The notes below the pieces were generated by a model that ran no database searches, was not told where the DNA came from, and worked only from the letters and a program-made list of their open reading frames with translations. DNA of 64,000 nucleotides from Ciona savignyi (lineage: Eukaryota > Chordata > Ascidiacea > Phlebobranchia > Cionidae), in contig CH003364.1 in NCBI GenBank assembly GCA_000149265.1, positions 2,454,359 to 2,518,358 on the forward strand, given 5' to 3'. The position numbers were made by a program, and so were the translations under genes. This document shows, one piece after another, positions 38,391 to 51,025 of the stretch (the first letter of the stretch is position 1; every line of letters begins with the position of its first letter).

Positions 38391-40077
38391 TACCAGTTTT
38401 TATTTTTCGTGGTATTTTGAGATGACTGTGCGGTATTCTGTTGGGCTATTTACCACATTTCAGATCAGGTACATCTGGACCATATATTAATAAAAAGCCT
38501 AAATACGATTTACAAACTCTCGAAAAATGTTATAACAAAAATATCGGCAAAAAAATGGATTTATCTTTAATTTTTCTTTTGATTTGTGTTGGCTTAGCCT
38601 TAGCCGGTACGGGTATTTCACGTACGTGCTGATAGATGGCGTATAATCTATTAAGACCTCTATATGCGCGACAGGAGGTGACGAGTTGTAGCTTTTCCTA
38701 GTCATTGTGTTTAAACAAGTGTTTTGCTGAGTAACAATGGTGGTTAATCCCCAATGTTTGTTTGGTTGAAAGCAGCATGTACCAGGTTGCGCCCCGGTGT
38801 TCTTATTTAGCGGTAAATTTTTGTAATAGTGGAGCAGTGCTTTTAAAAAATAAAGGTTTTGAAAATGCATCTGCTTGCTTTTTTGTTGGGAAAAAGTTTC
38901 TAATGTATAAAGGGGTATAGGCTAAAAAAATGAATATTTTGGAGGTATCAGTTTAGGTTGCAGATATTAGCTTCAATTTTAAGTTGTGAAAAAAATCTAA
39001 GACTTCCCATGTCGAGATTTTGAGTGACAGCAGTTTTTGTGAGATCAGTTTTTATTGGAGAGATAGGAAGAATAATTAGTTGAACGCTTCAAATAATAGT
39101 GCCCCATAATCAAGCTTTATATTTTTATGGGTGGGGGCTCAAGAGGTTAACTGTGTTTTTTACTTCTCCATCCATCTAGTGACGTTAGAAAGTTGTTTAC
39201 AGTCGATGCAGTGTCTTCTAACAATTCCTGCGGGTCCAATCCGATAATTCATTTTAAGAGATGTCAATGACATATATATATAACATGTCTTTACCATCAT
39301 AAAAGAGGGAATTAATTTTTTACGTTATTTCATAAGGTTATATTTTATTTTCTTGCATGTAAAACAACGCGGGTCAACAGACCAACCTTTCTCCAGATTT
39401 AATTTGAATTGGAACTTTCTGTCAAGCGCGATGCTCGCTAAATTTCTGGAACAAAATCTCCTTTTTTGTTTTTGACAATCCAGAAGAATTTTCGGGGGGT
39501 TATAATAAAATAATGTCAATAAAAAGTACAATTTAGTTTGTTCCCGGACACGGGGAACCCGCCTGGCTAAGTATCAGATTTTTTATTTTACTTATCTAGT
39601 TAAATTATCTAACAATTTGTAAGGTTAAAACCAATTTGACAACTACTCTTTGGAGATGTCGGGTGGCATGCCAGGTCTTTCATAATCAGGATTTGGGAAT
39701 AAATCTAAATTTTAGGGCATTTAAGTCCAATCCAAATCGGAGCATTTGGTAAATCAATATGGTGCAAAAAAAATCTAAATTTCTTTAAAATAAACCGATT
39801 TGGTTTTTAGCGGTAACGTACAATACCCTGGCATTGTCACAAGGTTTCTTTTGCCACATATATATCTTAATAACGTTCTCTGACTATTTTTAAAGTTTAA
39901 ATTCAACTCGGCCACTGCTTTTGGAGATGTCGGGGCACAATCATGACTTATTGTAATAGGTAAACTTGTATATATTTTTTACTAATCAAGCTATATACAG
40001 CGGTATGTTCAATAGTCAAATATAGTTTAGATTAGTATTATAAACTATCTTTAAATGCAAATAAACATTGTAGCAAA
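38391..40077. other. 3' flank of SLC22 copy B, no gene
   Basis: Counterpart of 30480-31551 with extra unmatched sequence at about 39540-39960. No coding potential is seen. Confidence 0.5.
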
Positions 40078-42571
40078 TCAAAAGAGCCGTCGAAAAAGTT
40101 TAAGAAGGGGACCCGGGTTAGATACGGTAAACTCATTCGCTTCTTCCATTCCTTCAAACATTTTCGCCTTCAGTGTTTCAGGAAGAAGCATCATTAACAA
40201 TCCTGCGGACAAAATATATCAAACACGCCCCATTTATAAAAAAAATAGATAAAAGGCGGAGTCTACTTAATTTATTAGAAACCGTAAATGGCCAGTTTGG
40301 CCCTGTATCAGTAGATATTAAAAAAATGGTGAGAGCGTCCAAATAAAGCAGTTGTTCTTGGACAGGGTAAAAATCCAAATTGGTCGTACAACCAGTATTC
40401 ACCTGAAACGAAGGAAAGTGCACTGAAGGTAATATAGGGCACGGAAGGGTGGATGATTTGAAGTCCAGCAATAGCGGGTGCTATGATGGCTCCGATTCTC
40501 GCCATTGCACTACCGTAGTTAGTCGCCGTCGATCTGTAAAATTTTAACACAAAATGAGCGTTTCTACAATCGACCTAATGAGCTTTTCTATTGTCGTGTT
40601 AATGTATCCTTTGATGTTTGTCGGTGGACACAGTGGGTGATGGTAAGCTTGGTAAAAATAAAATGCAATCGCTTTACCAAAAATTTGCCTCGTGTTTACG
40701 TTTTTCACGTTAGTGGGAATTAGCCTTGGGTTCTTAAAAAAATAAACTTAATGCAAACTATGGTATGCCAGTTAGGATTTCCAACAACCAGTTTTGATAA
40801 CGTGTTCCCAATAACCTGGCTACTGGACATGAGTAAATTCAAAATTGAATTGAAGTGAACCCATAAATACTAGGTTTAGCGTATAGGCGATTCACAATCA
40901 GGATAATAGATTTTGGTCTAGGATATAATAGATTAGACCTGTACAAGTTACTGTGGTTAAATAACAATAAGATCGGAAAAAACTCACCGCATAAGTGTTG
41001 GATACAATTCGATAGTGTAGAGGAACAATGCACTGAATGGGATGTGACTGAATTCACGACCAAGTAGGAACAAAATTAGAGATAACAATTTCCAATCTAC
41101 ATTAAACATAGAAACCGTTTGGTTAAAAGTTTTATAATCAATCAATGATGTATGCAGTAGGCTACATGCAACGCTCATATTACTATATTATAAGAGCTTT
41201 TATATTCAGATGCTCATCTCCAACACCATTTATTTTATTCGATATAAAGCCGAACGACGGCAAACACGCTTACCTTCAGGTGCAACGTACATAGCAAAGC
41301 AAAAAACACCACATAACAGGAACGAGGTGTAGATAACAACGCTACGGCCGAACTTATTGCATAGAATTGTGTTCATAATGTTGGAAGGTACCACCAGAGC
41401 ACACATCAAAACTGTGTTTACGTAGACATTGCCCCCAATACTTGCAACGTTCATTGTCATACCGTAGTACACACATGAGGTCACACACCTTTATAACGTG
41501 TCCATATGTTACATTAAACTTTAATGCGTCCAATGTCAATTTATAATCCCTTTTTACAAAAAAAGATATTGTTTGGCTATATTCTGGAAATGCTATGGTA
41601 TTTAAACCAATACCTTCCATTTCAATCCTGGTCATACAGGCATCAGATTACTGCTGTTCTACGTACCTGATGGTCACGGCATATAACGAACGTATTTTGA
41701 ATCAGTATAGATTAAAATTGCTCGGTGTTTTTTAATTGCCATACAAAAACTATTTGAACACATCTTTGCGTTCAACACTAATAGCATAAAACGGTTTAAC
41801 ACAAATTACTAGATCTTTAATTAAAGTATGCCAAACGAGACCTACCAAGCATATGCGAGGATGATTGTCTGCATGCGCAGTCCGCTATACCGAAGTGTAC
41901 TCAATATTCCGAAGTCATTGCTGCCATTTGAAGTCTTTCCTTCCTCGATACATTCCGCGCATTTAGAATTTTCTGTTTGTCTTTGGTAGCTGTGCACGTT
42001 ATGATGGCCGGTTATTTTATTTGAATAAATACAACCAACCACACCAGGTTTATTCAACTTTGCTATACATACTAAGTGAATTCCACTTCTATACGTTTCG
42101 ATCATAGGTTAAAGTGGTAAATAATAGCAAACGGTTCTAAGAAATAGTTGTTTAATCTAATAACTTTATTCTAATACAAAAACTTTAGGGCGTTGTAGTG
42201 CGATCGTTCAAAAGTTGTTATAAAACTCCCATAACTTTTTAGATAAAAGGCAGAAACGGTTTACAGTTAGGTCATAAAATCGCTATTGGATAACTTATTT
42301 GATAGTGGTAGTTTGAAACCTGTCAAGAACAAACATAGATTCCTCATCCACTTTATTAACTTTAGCAATTTTGTATAGGATTCGAATCCCTTCTTCGACT
42401 CTGCCTTTTGATATGAGCCACCTGGGTGATTCATCATACAACCTAGAAGTTATATGGTAGATGTAAGTAAGAATAAGCCGAACTATGCTTAGAATTATTT
42501 ATCCATAACTTAGACGTGGTAGACTTGACAGTAAATGTAACATCTGTAAATCCTTATCTGGTTTCGATATT

Positions 42572-42647
42572 TCAACGTTTTAAAGTAGGTCAGGTTGCGC
42601 AATACAAAAAACATACGCAAGAATTAGTTTTAATCTAGTTTGTGACA
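42572..42647 (-). repeat. Partial 3' LTR of the Gmr1-like fossil
   Basis: About 76 bases from TGTCACAAACTAG to AAAACGTTG match the start of the LTR at 46831-47083. Confidence 0.75.
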
Positions 42648-45600
42648 TCCCATTTAAGCGAAATCACCTGATTTCGAAATTAACGCACAAAACTAATTCA
42701 CAACAAATAAATAAACGAACTTATACAGCTTAACCGAAGAACACAGCACAACACGCTTTAAATCAGTTAATTCGGCTCATAAAGTCCGCACCAACGTTAA
42801 GTGACCACTTTATACATTCGTATCTTATACAATAGGTCTGGAGAAACATAGTCCATCTAATAACTCTACTGTTTGTATATATATTTCGCGCTCTCCATGG
42901 AGAGAGATACCTGCAGGTATATAAGTGGTTGATGGTTAGTTTGTAGTACTAACTCGTTACCATACAAATATATGTAGAATTTCTTGACCGACCACACAAT
43001 TCCGTGACACTATTTTTCGATTGTTAAGTAATTGATCTCCGCACGGCTCAGGTTCCTGCTGGCGTAACTCACAGGGAACAACTTTCCATCGTGCTCCTGC
43101 AGCAAAACACCGCCCACGCCTTTATCCGACGCGTCGGTCCTCAGTACGAATTGTTTATTCGTGTCCGGCAGCCTTAATATCGGTTTGCTGGTCAAGTGTT
43201 TCTTTAATGACTAAAATGCAGTTTCTTCTTCTTCACCCCGTCTTACTGTGTTAGGCCCACCCTTCTACGTTAGGTCAGTCAACGGGACCGCAATCGTCGC
43301 ATAGTTAGGGATGTAATCCCTGTAGTAACCCGTGAGGCCGAGAAATGAGCGGACTTCTTGCTTCGTCGTAGGTCTTGCCGCATCTCGTATTTTATGTACA
43401 TTGTCCTTTTGCAGACATATCACCCCTTCCGCAATATTATACCCCAGAAAGTCGACACGTTCGGCCCCGATCAAACATTTTGATGTGTGCTTATATGTAC
43501 TATTACGTCATCAATATAGTTGTCCACGTGATCAATCCCCTTTAGCAATTCGCGCATATAGCGCGCAAGAACGTTGCACCAGAATTAACCATACCAAACG
43601 GCATCTTTAAAAATTCGTAACTTCCTTCCGTTGTAACGAATGCAGTCTTTCCGATATCCTTCTTCGCAACGGGAACTTGCCAATATCCCTTTGTCAAATC
43701 AATGGTAGTGAAATACTTACCCCCAGATAACTTCTCGAAAACATCCGCAGCCGGTACCATAGGCTCAGGATCAAACACGGTAATCTTGTTCAGCTTACGG
43801 TAATCAATACAAATCCTATTCGTCCCATTATTTTCTTCACTACGACGACCGCCGATGCATACGGTGAATTGGAACGTCAAATTATCCCTAGACTACAAAT
43901 CCTATTCGTCCCATTATTTTTCTTCACTACGACGACCGCCGATGCATACGGTGAATTGGAACGTCGAATTATCCCTAGACGTAGCATTTCTTTGATGTCT
44001 TTGGTCAGTTCTTCTCGGATTTTAAACGGCACCGGATAAAGTTTGCTCCTTATCGGCTTATCTTCTGTCAATTTTATCCTATGCTTCACGCAGTCTATTT
44101 TGCCCGGCACATCATCAAACACCCTTGCATACGTCTTTGCAAGTTTTGTCGCTCCATTTACTTGCTCCTGCGACAACTGCTCACCGTATCGAATGTCCTG
44201 TACCGATTCGTTAGACGGAAGTGGACACAGTTCCAAGAGGTCCTCTCCTTCCGATTCTTGCATCCCGTCGTTGTCGTCGTACATCGCGCAGCAAGCCTTG
44301 GCTGAGCTGCTTCTTTGCTCCTTATGGCCATCTTCTTCCCTGGCATAGTACTTTTTCAGCATATTGATATGGAAAGTCTTCCTTTTTCCACCTATGTTTA
44401 CCGCATAGTCGTTTAAGTCAACTTTTCGCTCTACCGCAAATGGCCCTTTCTAGTGCATCAAAAGTTTGTTGTTATCCGTTGGACGCAGAACTAGTACACG
44501 GTAATTTTCTTCCAAACAACGCGGTCCAGATTTCTTGTCAAAATGACGCCTGTTCTTGATCTGTGACATAAGTAGCTCCTCCTGTGCTAATTTCATTGTT
44601 TCTTCTAATCTCTGCCTTAAGTCGAACACATACCAATAACTACATTGCACGCTCGAATCGGTCGCGCCATTGGCCCATATCTCCCTTAAAATTGACATTG
44701 GCCCACGGACTGTCCGTCCGTAGAGCAATTCAAAGGGCGAAAATCCTATTCCTTCCTGTGGCACTTCTCAAATAACAAAGCATTTATATAACGATGCCAC
44801 TGCTTCGATTCATCACAGCACAGACGTTTTAGCATGCGTTTAAGTGTTCCATTAAATTTCTCCATAAGATCGTTGCACATCGGATGATACGGGGTCGTTG
44901 ACAAGTGATTTATCTTCAGTAGACGCTCCACCTCCCTCATGCAATCGGATAGAAGCTGGACTCCCATATCACTTAACACCTCATCGCGTATTCCAAGTCG
45001 GCTATACATGTCCACGAGGGCTTCGGCCATTGCCTCAGTCGTAATAGTCTTTAACGAAACAACTTCTGGGTAACGCGTGGCATAATCTACTAGTGTTAAA
45101 CAAATCGGTGACCGCTTTCGCTTGGAGGATGTATCGGTGCAATCAGATCCACTGCCACCCTCTTAAATGACACATCTATTGAGGGCATCTTCTGTAGGGG
45201 CGCTCTCGTTACACTGCCTTTATTAACGGTGCATTGCCATATATCACACGATCTACAGAACCGCTTTACGTCATCTCGTATTCCAGGCCAATACAAATTT
45301 GACGTTACTTTATCAAACGTCTTCCTAATACCCATGTGACCCCCTATTATAGACTCGTGAGCAATCTCTAACACTTTCGATCGAAGGTTCTGGGGTACTA
45401 CAAGCTGACGAAGCCATTTCCCATTATTAACCTTTGGGTGCTGAAACATGCGATACAGCAGACCTCCTTCCACCTTAAATGACGTTACTTGCTCGCCTTT
45501 AACGCGAGTATCTTCAGCTGTCCATAGCGATTCCAATGTTGAGTCAGCATTCTGCGCTTCCTCGAATTCATCTTTATCGGTCTATCCACAAAATACCCTA

Positions 45601-46830
45601 ACGAATCTTTAGCGGTTTAGCATCCTTCTTTAATTTTTCTAATCTTGTTTGCACGGCGCATGACGTTTTCCAAGTTAGATAGGGGCCATCTGGACTTCTA
45701 GCTCCAGGGACGTTACCTATGATCAAGTCATGCAAAGTGTTCAGCGAACAAAAAGTTTCGACAGTTCCCTTGTAAAACTGCGTATCGACCGTAGTATTCG
45801 CCACCTCGGCCTTGACTGTCGTTGAATCTAACAAAGTCACAAATCCTTTACTACCAGTTAATTGGGAGTCATTTAAAAATTCTCGCTTGACAATAACGCC
45901 TGTACAACCAGTGTGTATTAACCAAACGGTCTCCCAATTGACAGTTACAACCCGGAAGTTTTCTTATGACTTCATCGGGCATTTCGACTAGCGTCACCTT
46001 TTAGCTGTGGGCACTCTCTCGCCGTGTGTCCGCACGGTTTACAACTAAAACACTTCACATCTGCTGGAGTATTCCACTGGTCCGACATCGTCCTTGATGT
46101 ACCCCTACTACCAGTTGACGACAGATTTCTGCCGTGTGCATTCAAAAACTGATCCGCTATCGTCGACAGACTGTCCAAAGATTTCGGCGCGTGTTTCCTC
46201 AAGTAGATCGAAAGTTTTTTCGGGCAGGTTTGAATAAATTGCTTCTTCACCACAAGTGCACTAACCTCTTCCCATGACGTAGTAGAGCCTGACATCTCCA
46301 CCCATTTTGTCAAGTAATTGGTCAGACGAATGATGAAGTGCTCGGAGCTCTCATCTTTTTTGGGCTTTTCTTCTCTGGATTTACAACTGTACCCCTCTTC
46401 CGTGAGGTCATATCGGTTCAGCAATGCCTGCTTCAGCAGGTCGTACTCGACAGCAGCAGTGTCTGACAATCTAGAATAAACGTCTAGCGCTCTACTAGTT
46501 AAAAGGGCGCTTAAAGACGTAGCCCATTCAGATTTCTCCCATGTAGTGCTTTTAGCAAACCTTGATATTCCCGTTCGGCTTGCACTTTATGTTCCTCTGT
46601 CTCCCGTTCGGCTTGAACTTTACGTTCCTCTGCATCACGCACTTCACGTCTCTCCCTACTTCTTTCCTCGCGCTCTATAATTCTCAGCAGCGCTTCATCT
46701 GCCAACCCCATAGTTGCTTACCAGCTTTGATGAACTTTTCCATGTTTAACTGTTCTTTCTCTACTACATACATTAAATAGCACGACAATACTTTTAACGA
46801 ATAATAATGAATTCCGGACAGGCCCCCAGA

Positions 46831-47083
46831 TGTTGCGTTTCAGGTCTTAATTCTAATTGACGCGACTATTGTCGTTTGACTAAACTCTAAACTAAATGTT
46901 TGCAGTTAGTCATCCAACTATAACGTCCCATAATAACACCAAAGTGAACAACAATAACCTCATGAATCGTGGCGTCACATATAGCCATGGTAATTCGAAA
47001 AAACACAACGTTTTAAAGTAGGTCAGGTTGCGCAATGCAAAAAAACATATAGGCAAGAATTAATTTTAATCTAGTTTGTGACA
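46831..47083 (-). repeat. 5' LTR of the Gmr1-like fossil
   Basis: About 253 bases, starting TGTCACAAACTAG and ending CGCAACA on the minus strand. It is followed by TCTGGGGGCCTGTCC, where a primer binding site would lie. Confidence 0.7.
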
Positions 47084-50021
47084 GTGAGATTTGGAGTGTG
47101 CTTATCAGCGCATTTAACTGTTCCGCATGTTAAGAACTCCGGTGTAAGTAGGTCGCACCAGAAGGAGGCCTTACAGTAAATATAAATACCATAATACTAT
47201 AAGATTTCACACCACAAGACGAAAATTAAAACTAAATAAATGGTGAAAACACATACCACCAAATGACAATAGCGGGTATTGAACAGCATGAAGTAGCGAT
47301 CTGAAGTGTTGTCCATTCCCTCCATATATAAGCCAGTAACACCAGCACTATACCTCCAATGGAAAAGCCCATAGCGCCCAACTGTATACCGAGTGCTCGG
47401 TAACGGGGCTTCACGGATTCTGAAGCTTTGAATATAATAATGTATATAGGCAGTGCTCCAACAGGATGGTGTAAAATCAAAAACTACCGACGAATGTCGT
47501 ATTTACGCAATTTCGATGCTGTTTTTTTACCGTCGATATTTCCCGACCAGTAAGAACAAAATAGATAAAATAAAAAATAAACTAGTAGGATAAGAAAAAT
47601 GTACTTAACCACACGTAATTGCTTGAAATATCTAAACACTTAAAAACAACATAAATAGATAGAGAATTAAAACACGAACAAAACAGATGCGAATTGCCAA
47701 CACTTCCTTTAATAGTTCTCCGGGAAATTCCCCAAAGCTCAACATTATTAAAATCGGTAAACAATTTGCTTTACGCCAGATAAAAACCGACCTAGTTTAA
47801 AAAAGAATATAGTACGAATAAACACCCAGGCAACCAATACCAATATTCCAACTTTTTTTCCGGAGACCCCAAAGTGATAATTGATATTTGATGCCTCCAA
47901 AATGGTTCAATCGAGTTAAAAATGAAAGAGATGGCAGTACTACTCTGTTGTTTCCATTGTAGTTTTTTTGTATACTAACATGAAGAGATTATTCACAAAC
48001 TAGGATACCAAGTTTGGATTGGTAACTCGGCAACCCATTAGTTTCGGCTTATAGAAACAAACAATATACACTTTGAATGAGATTATGTACAATTATATAT
48101 CTTGATAGGTATACCAGCAAACGCAACCGTTGGTGCATAGACATTAAAAACATATAGTAATATGATTTTCACACATGGTGTTTAACACTGTCTAGTTACA
48201 ATAAATAGCAATTTCCACTTACTGAGTACATATGAGATTGCTAGCACAAAGCAGAAAACCCCCACCAATCCCCGTAAAATTGCGTACACAATTAGATCAC
48301 GAATAAAAGCCAAAGAGAATGTAACAACGACCGTTGAGCAAGCCATCACAAGTATTATAGATCGTCTCCCATACCTTACAATGAATTCCGGTTAATATTT
48401 CGAAGAACCGGTAATTGATACTGGAAAGGAAAACCAGCGAAAATGTTGTTATAACCAGTGCAGTAGATAATGCTTTTTGCATCATCACTTTATCAGCAAT
48501 ATGTCGTAATGCGTAATTAACTTTTAAGCAAAGTAATATGTTGAAGACGCCTTACCTTCGTAAAAATACGAATAGTTTGTTCCCAAAATAGTAAAACACT
48601 GCTTTTTGTTCTTTTAACAGTTATATCTGATGTAGCAATACATATTAGTGTACGTATCTTAGCACGGAATAATGGTTGAATTTAGGCAGCAAACCTGTCG
48701 CCGAGCTTTCCGAATATTATCCCATTGCCGAATACGCCCACCATGAACACAGATTGCAACATGTAATTGATCCACGTTCTTTCGCAAGTAATATCGAAGT
48801 CTATGACGATGGATGTGAAACAAATCCGTCGCTTACGAACCTATGTTCGCTGCATGGTATGACCTGTGCGTTATTATTGTTTATTTCATAGCGGTGGTCG
48901 GGGGGGGGGGGCGAGTCACAGCCGCGGACTCGTATACTTGACTACTATCCTCTTTCATAAAGTTGTAATCCTACATCTAAAAGTGGTTACGCTGTCAAAT
49001 TGTTAGTAAGAAGGAATCGTGCGTAGTAAGTGGCGTGAGTTCAACCCACAAGCCACAAACTTATATACTTGACCAATACCCCCTTTCACAACGTTAAAAT
49101 CTTACAACTTAAAGCGGTTGTGTAACCGTATGGTTAGCAAGAAGAAAGCATACATAGTAACCATTTAAAAACTGTACTAGGGAAATCCGTCATGTGATCA
49201 GAACTAGACCTGGTAAAAATGTTATTAATTACTTGGTACTCGCATACGCGATGTCGTGGTAATACAATCTATGGGTTATTGGTTAATTCATTTTGTTTTT
49301 TTTTGTATTAAAAACTGCGCTCTATCTTGGGTTGTATTAAAAACTGCGCTCTATCTCGGGCACTTTTTCAAGACACCAGGCATCACAGTTGATTATCTAG
49401 ACCTGCATTATTCTGTATTAAGTGTATTGCTGTAAATGTTTAATTAAACAGAAGTGGTAAATACTTTTTATTTGTAGTTTGGAATAACCATTTTTGCCGT
49501 TTTTATCCGTTTATTTTTTGTTGTATTTTTAGTGATTGTTTCTTTTAATTGTAGTTATCATAAGTTTTACTCACCTCCATAGAAATATTTTTGTCCCAGT
49601 TTGTACAGTTGATATATTCTGATGAAGGTGGGTTGTACCTTAGAAAGGAAAAGTAATTTGAAGACAAAATGTCAAAACACAAAATAAAATTTTCTTACAT
49701 TCTACACTGGTCCAAGTGATTGGAGTCTTGCTCGATTGGTACAAATGATATCGATGTGTTGTGTACTGTTCCATTGCATTTCTGCGTTAAACACATTAAA
49801 TATTTTACATTTTTAAATCATTCGATTACATGGAAGCAAGCAGATTATTTAGAATTACCAAAATATATAGCATTTTGATATCTCGCAATAAATACGATTT
49901 AGAACAAGCAAACAATATATCATTTATCTATATATACTGTTTATAAGACAATAACAAGAGCGTTATTAAACATTTTAGCGGTATTTTATTAAATTATCTT
50001 AAGCGGTATTTTATTAAATTC

Positions 50022-50337
50022 AGCTTGGCGGTTTCGACCGATTAGCATGGCGGCTTAGTGCGTCGTCTTTCAGCCGAAAGGTTGAATGTTGGAAACTAAT
50101 TCCAAGCTAGTTGGTTAAAATTTTGGGCCCCAAGCTAGTCAGTTAAGTTAATATTAACCGAAATTGCCTAAATACAATAAAATGATGGATTCTGCCATAT
50201 TAAAGGAACGTGTGAATGATACACAATACACCGCAATAGCTCCGGCAACCCAACCATGGGCGCAAGGTAATCTGACGAATGCCCGTGGTTTAGAGTCTCG
50301 TGTGTTGCCCAGTTACGAGGATAAATATGAATATCCC
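50022..50337 (+). repeat. tRNA-derived SINE in SLC22 copy B intron 1
   Basis: A long copy with head (GGCGGCTTAGTGCG), a body with a small internal doubling (AAGCTAGTTGGTTAA and AAGCTAGTCAGTTAA) and the tail GATAAATATGAATATCC. It occupies the same place as the copy at 36160. Confidence 0.75.
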
Positions 50338-50819
50338 TAGACCCTCCCCCATATGTTGGGTCATAAGGTAGTAGCTATGGCCGCATTCTTGGTGTTGGGC
50401 GCAAACTTTAGTCTAGTATGAACATTTGGGGTTTATAAGTAATATCATGTACGTCCACTGCCGTAGCCTTAGAGCCTTTGGATTTCTCTTCTGCTGCATC
50501 ATTATTTCAACACGGGAGTTACTCTAATTTGTTTGATATCAATTCGAGCAGTGAGGACCAATTATTAGGTGAGTCAATACATAATATAAATTCCGATGAT
50601 CAAAAACGTTGTTAAGGGTATCACTGTAAATACCTGGTTCCACAGCTTTTCCATCGGTGAATCGCAGACAAATGGGATGGGATATGCAATGAATATGGAT
50701 GACAACGCGTTTATACCGTTTACTAAACCAAGAACAAATGAATACAATATCCATAATTGTTGGTACCTTCCCCAACCAATGTGCTTTATTACGTCAGCAT
50801 AGGTGACAGCCTTGTTCAT

Positions 50820-51025
50820 TTTGAATTAAACGTGGATAGGTTTATTTGTATAACGACTTTATTTTATCTGTCCAGAAAATGCATAAAAGTTAAGGCCAGA
50901 TATAGCACTCGCAAATGTCGCGCCTTTTGCATTTAGTGTGGTCTCAGAACCTTGTTTTAACGGTCAATCGTGAGACCTGCCTGCCTTATAGTCTACTGTA
51001 GACAATACGCCAATACGATAGGGTG
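50820..51025. promoter_or_regulatory. Conserved upstream region of SLC22 copy B
   Basis: About 200 bases directly upstream of the start codon closely match 36563-36770 upstream of copy A, with better conservation than other flanks. They probably include the promoter and 5' UTR. No specific sites are claimed. Confidence 0.4.

Larger units (their letters stand above)
42572..47083 (-). mobile_element. Fossil Gmr1-like Ty3/gypsy LTR element in SLC22 copy B intron
   Basis: Read on the minus strand, the parts come in this order: LTR (47083-46831), gag with a CCHC knuckle CFSCKPCGHTARECP (about 46010-46060), a protease-like region (about 45600-45840), integrase zinc finger and core (about 45540-44750, e.g. 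GGHMGIRKTFD and TTPYHPMCNDLMEK), then reverse transcriptase (about 44100-43270, e.g. YEFLKMPFGM and FLGLTGYYRDYI) and RNase H (about 43195-43010, RTDASDKGVGGVLL). The second LTR is only partly present. Integrase ahead of reverse transcriptase with gypsy-like sequences is the hallmark of the deuterostome Gmr1 group. The element is broken, with at least half a dozen breaks, and is a relic. It is absent from SLC22 copy A, so it is younger than that duplication. Confidence 0.88.
40078..50819 (-). pseudogene. SLC22A: SLC22-type transporter, copy B, disabled by a frameshift in exon 3
   Basis: All eleven exons of copy A are present with matching lengths: 50819-50634, 49638-49575, 48863-48695, 48374-48223, 47425-47257, 42442-42320, 41989-41846, 41488-41274, 41096-40988, 40533-40403 and 40202-40078. 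Exon 3 is 169 bases against 170: near 48811-48818 block B reads GGATGTGA where block A reads GGAAGTTGA, and the shifted frame meets TAG within about ten codons. Exon 2 is three bases longer than in A (in frame). The other exons I translated (4, 5, 8, 9 and 10) stay open, so the damage is recent, or the missing base is a sequencing error or a polymorphism. Intron 5, between exons 5 and 6, carries the LTR element. If the base is restored by better data, this would be a second functional transporter. Confidence 0.8.
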
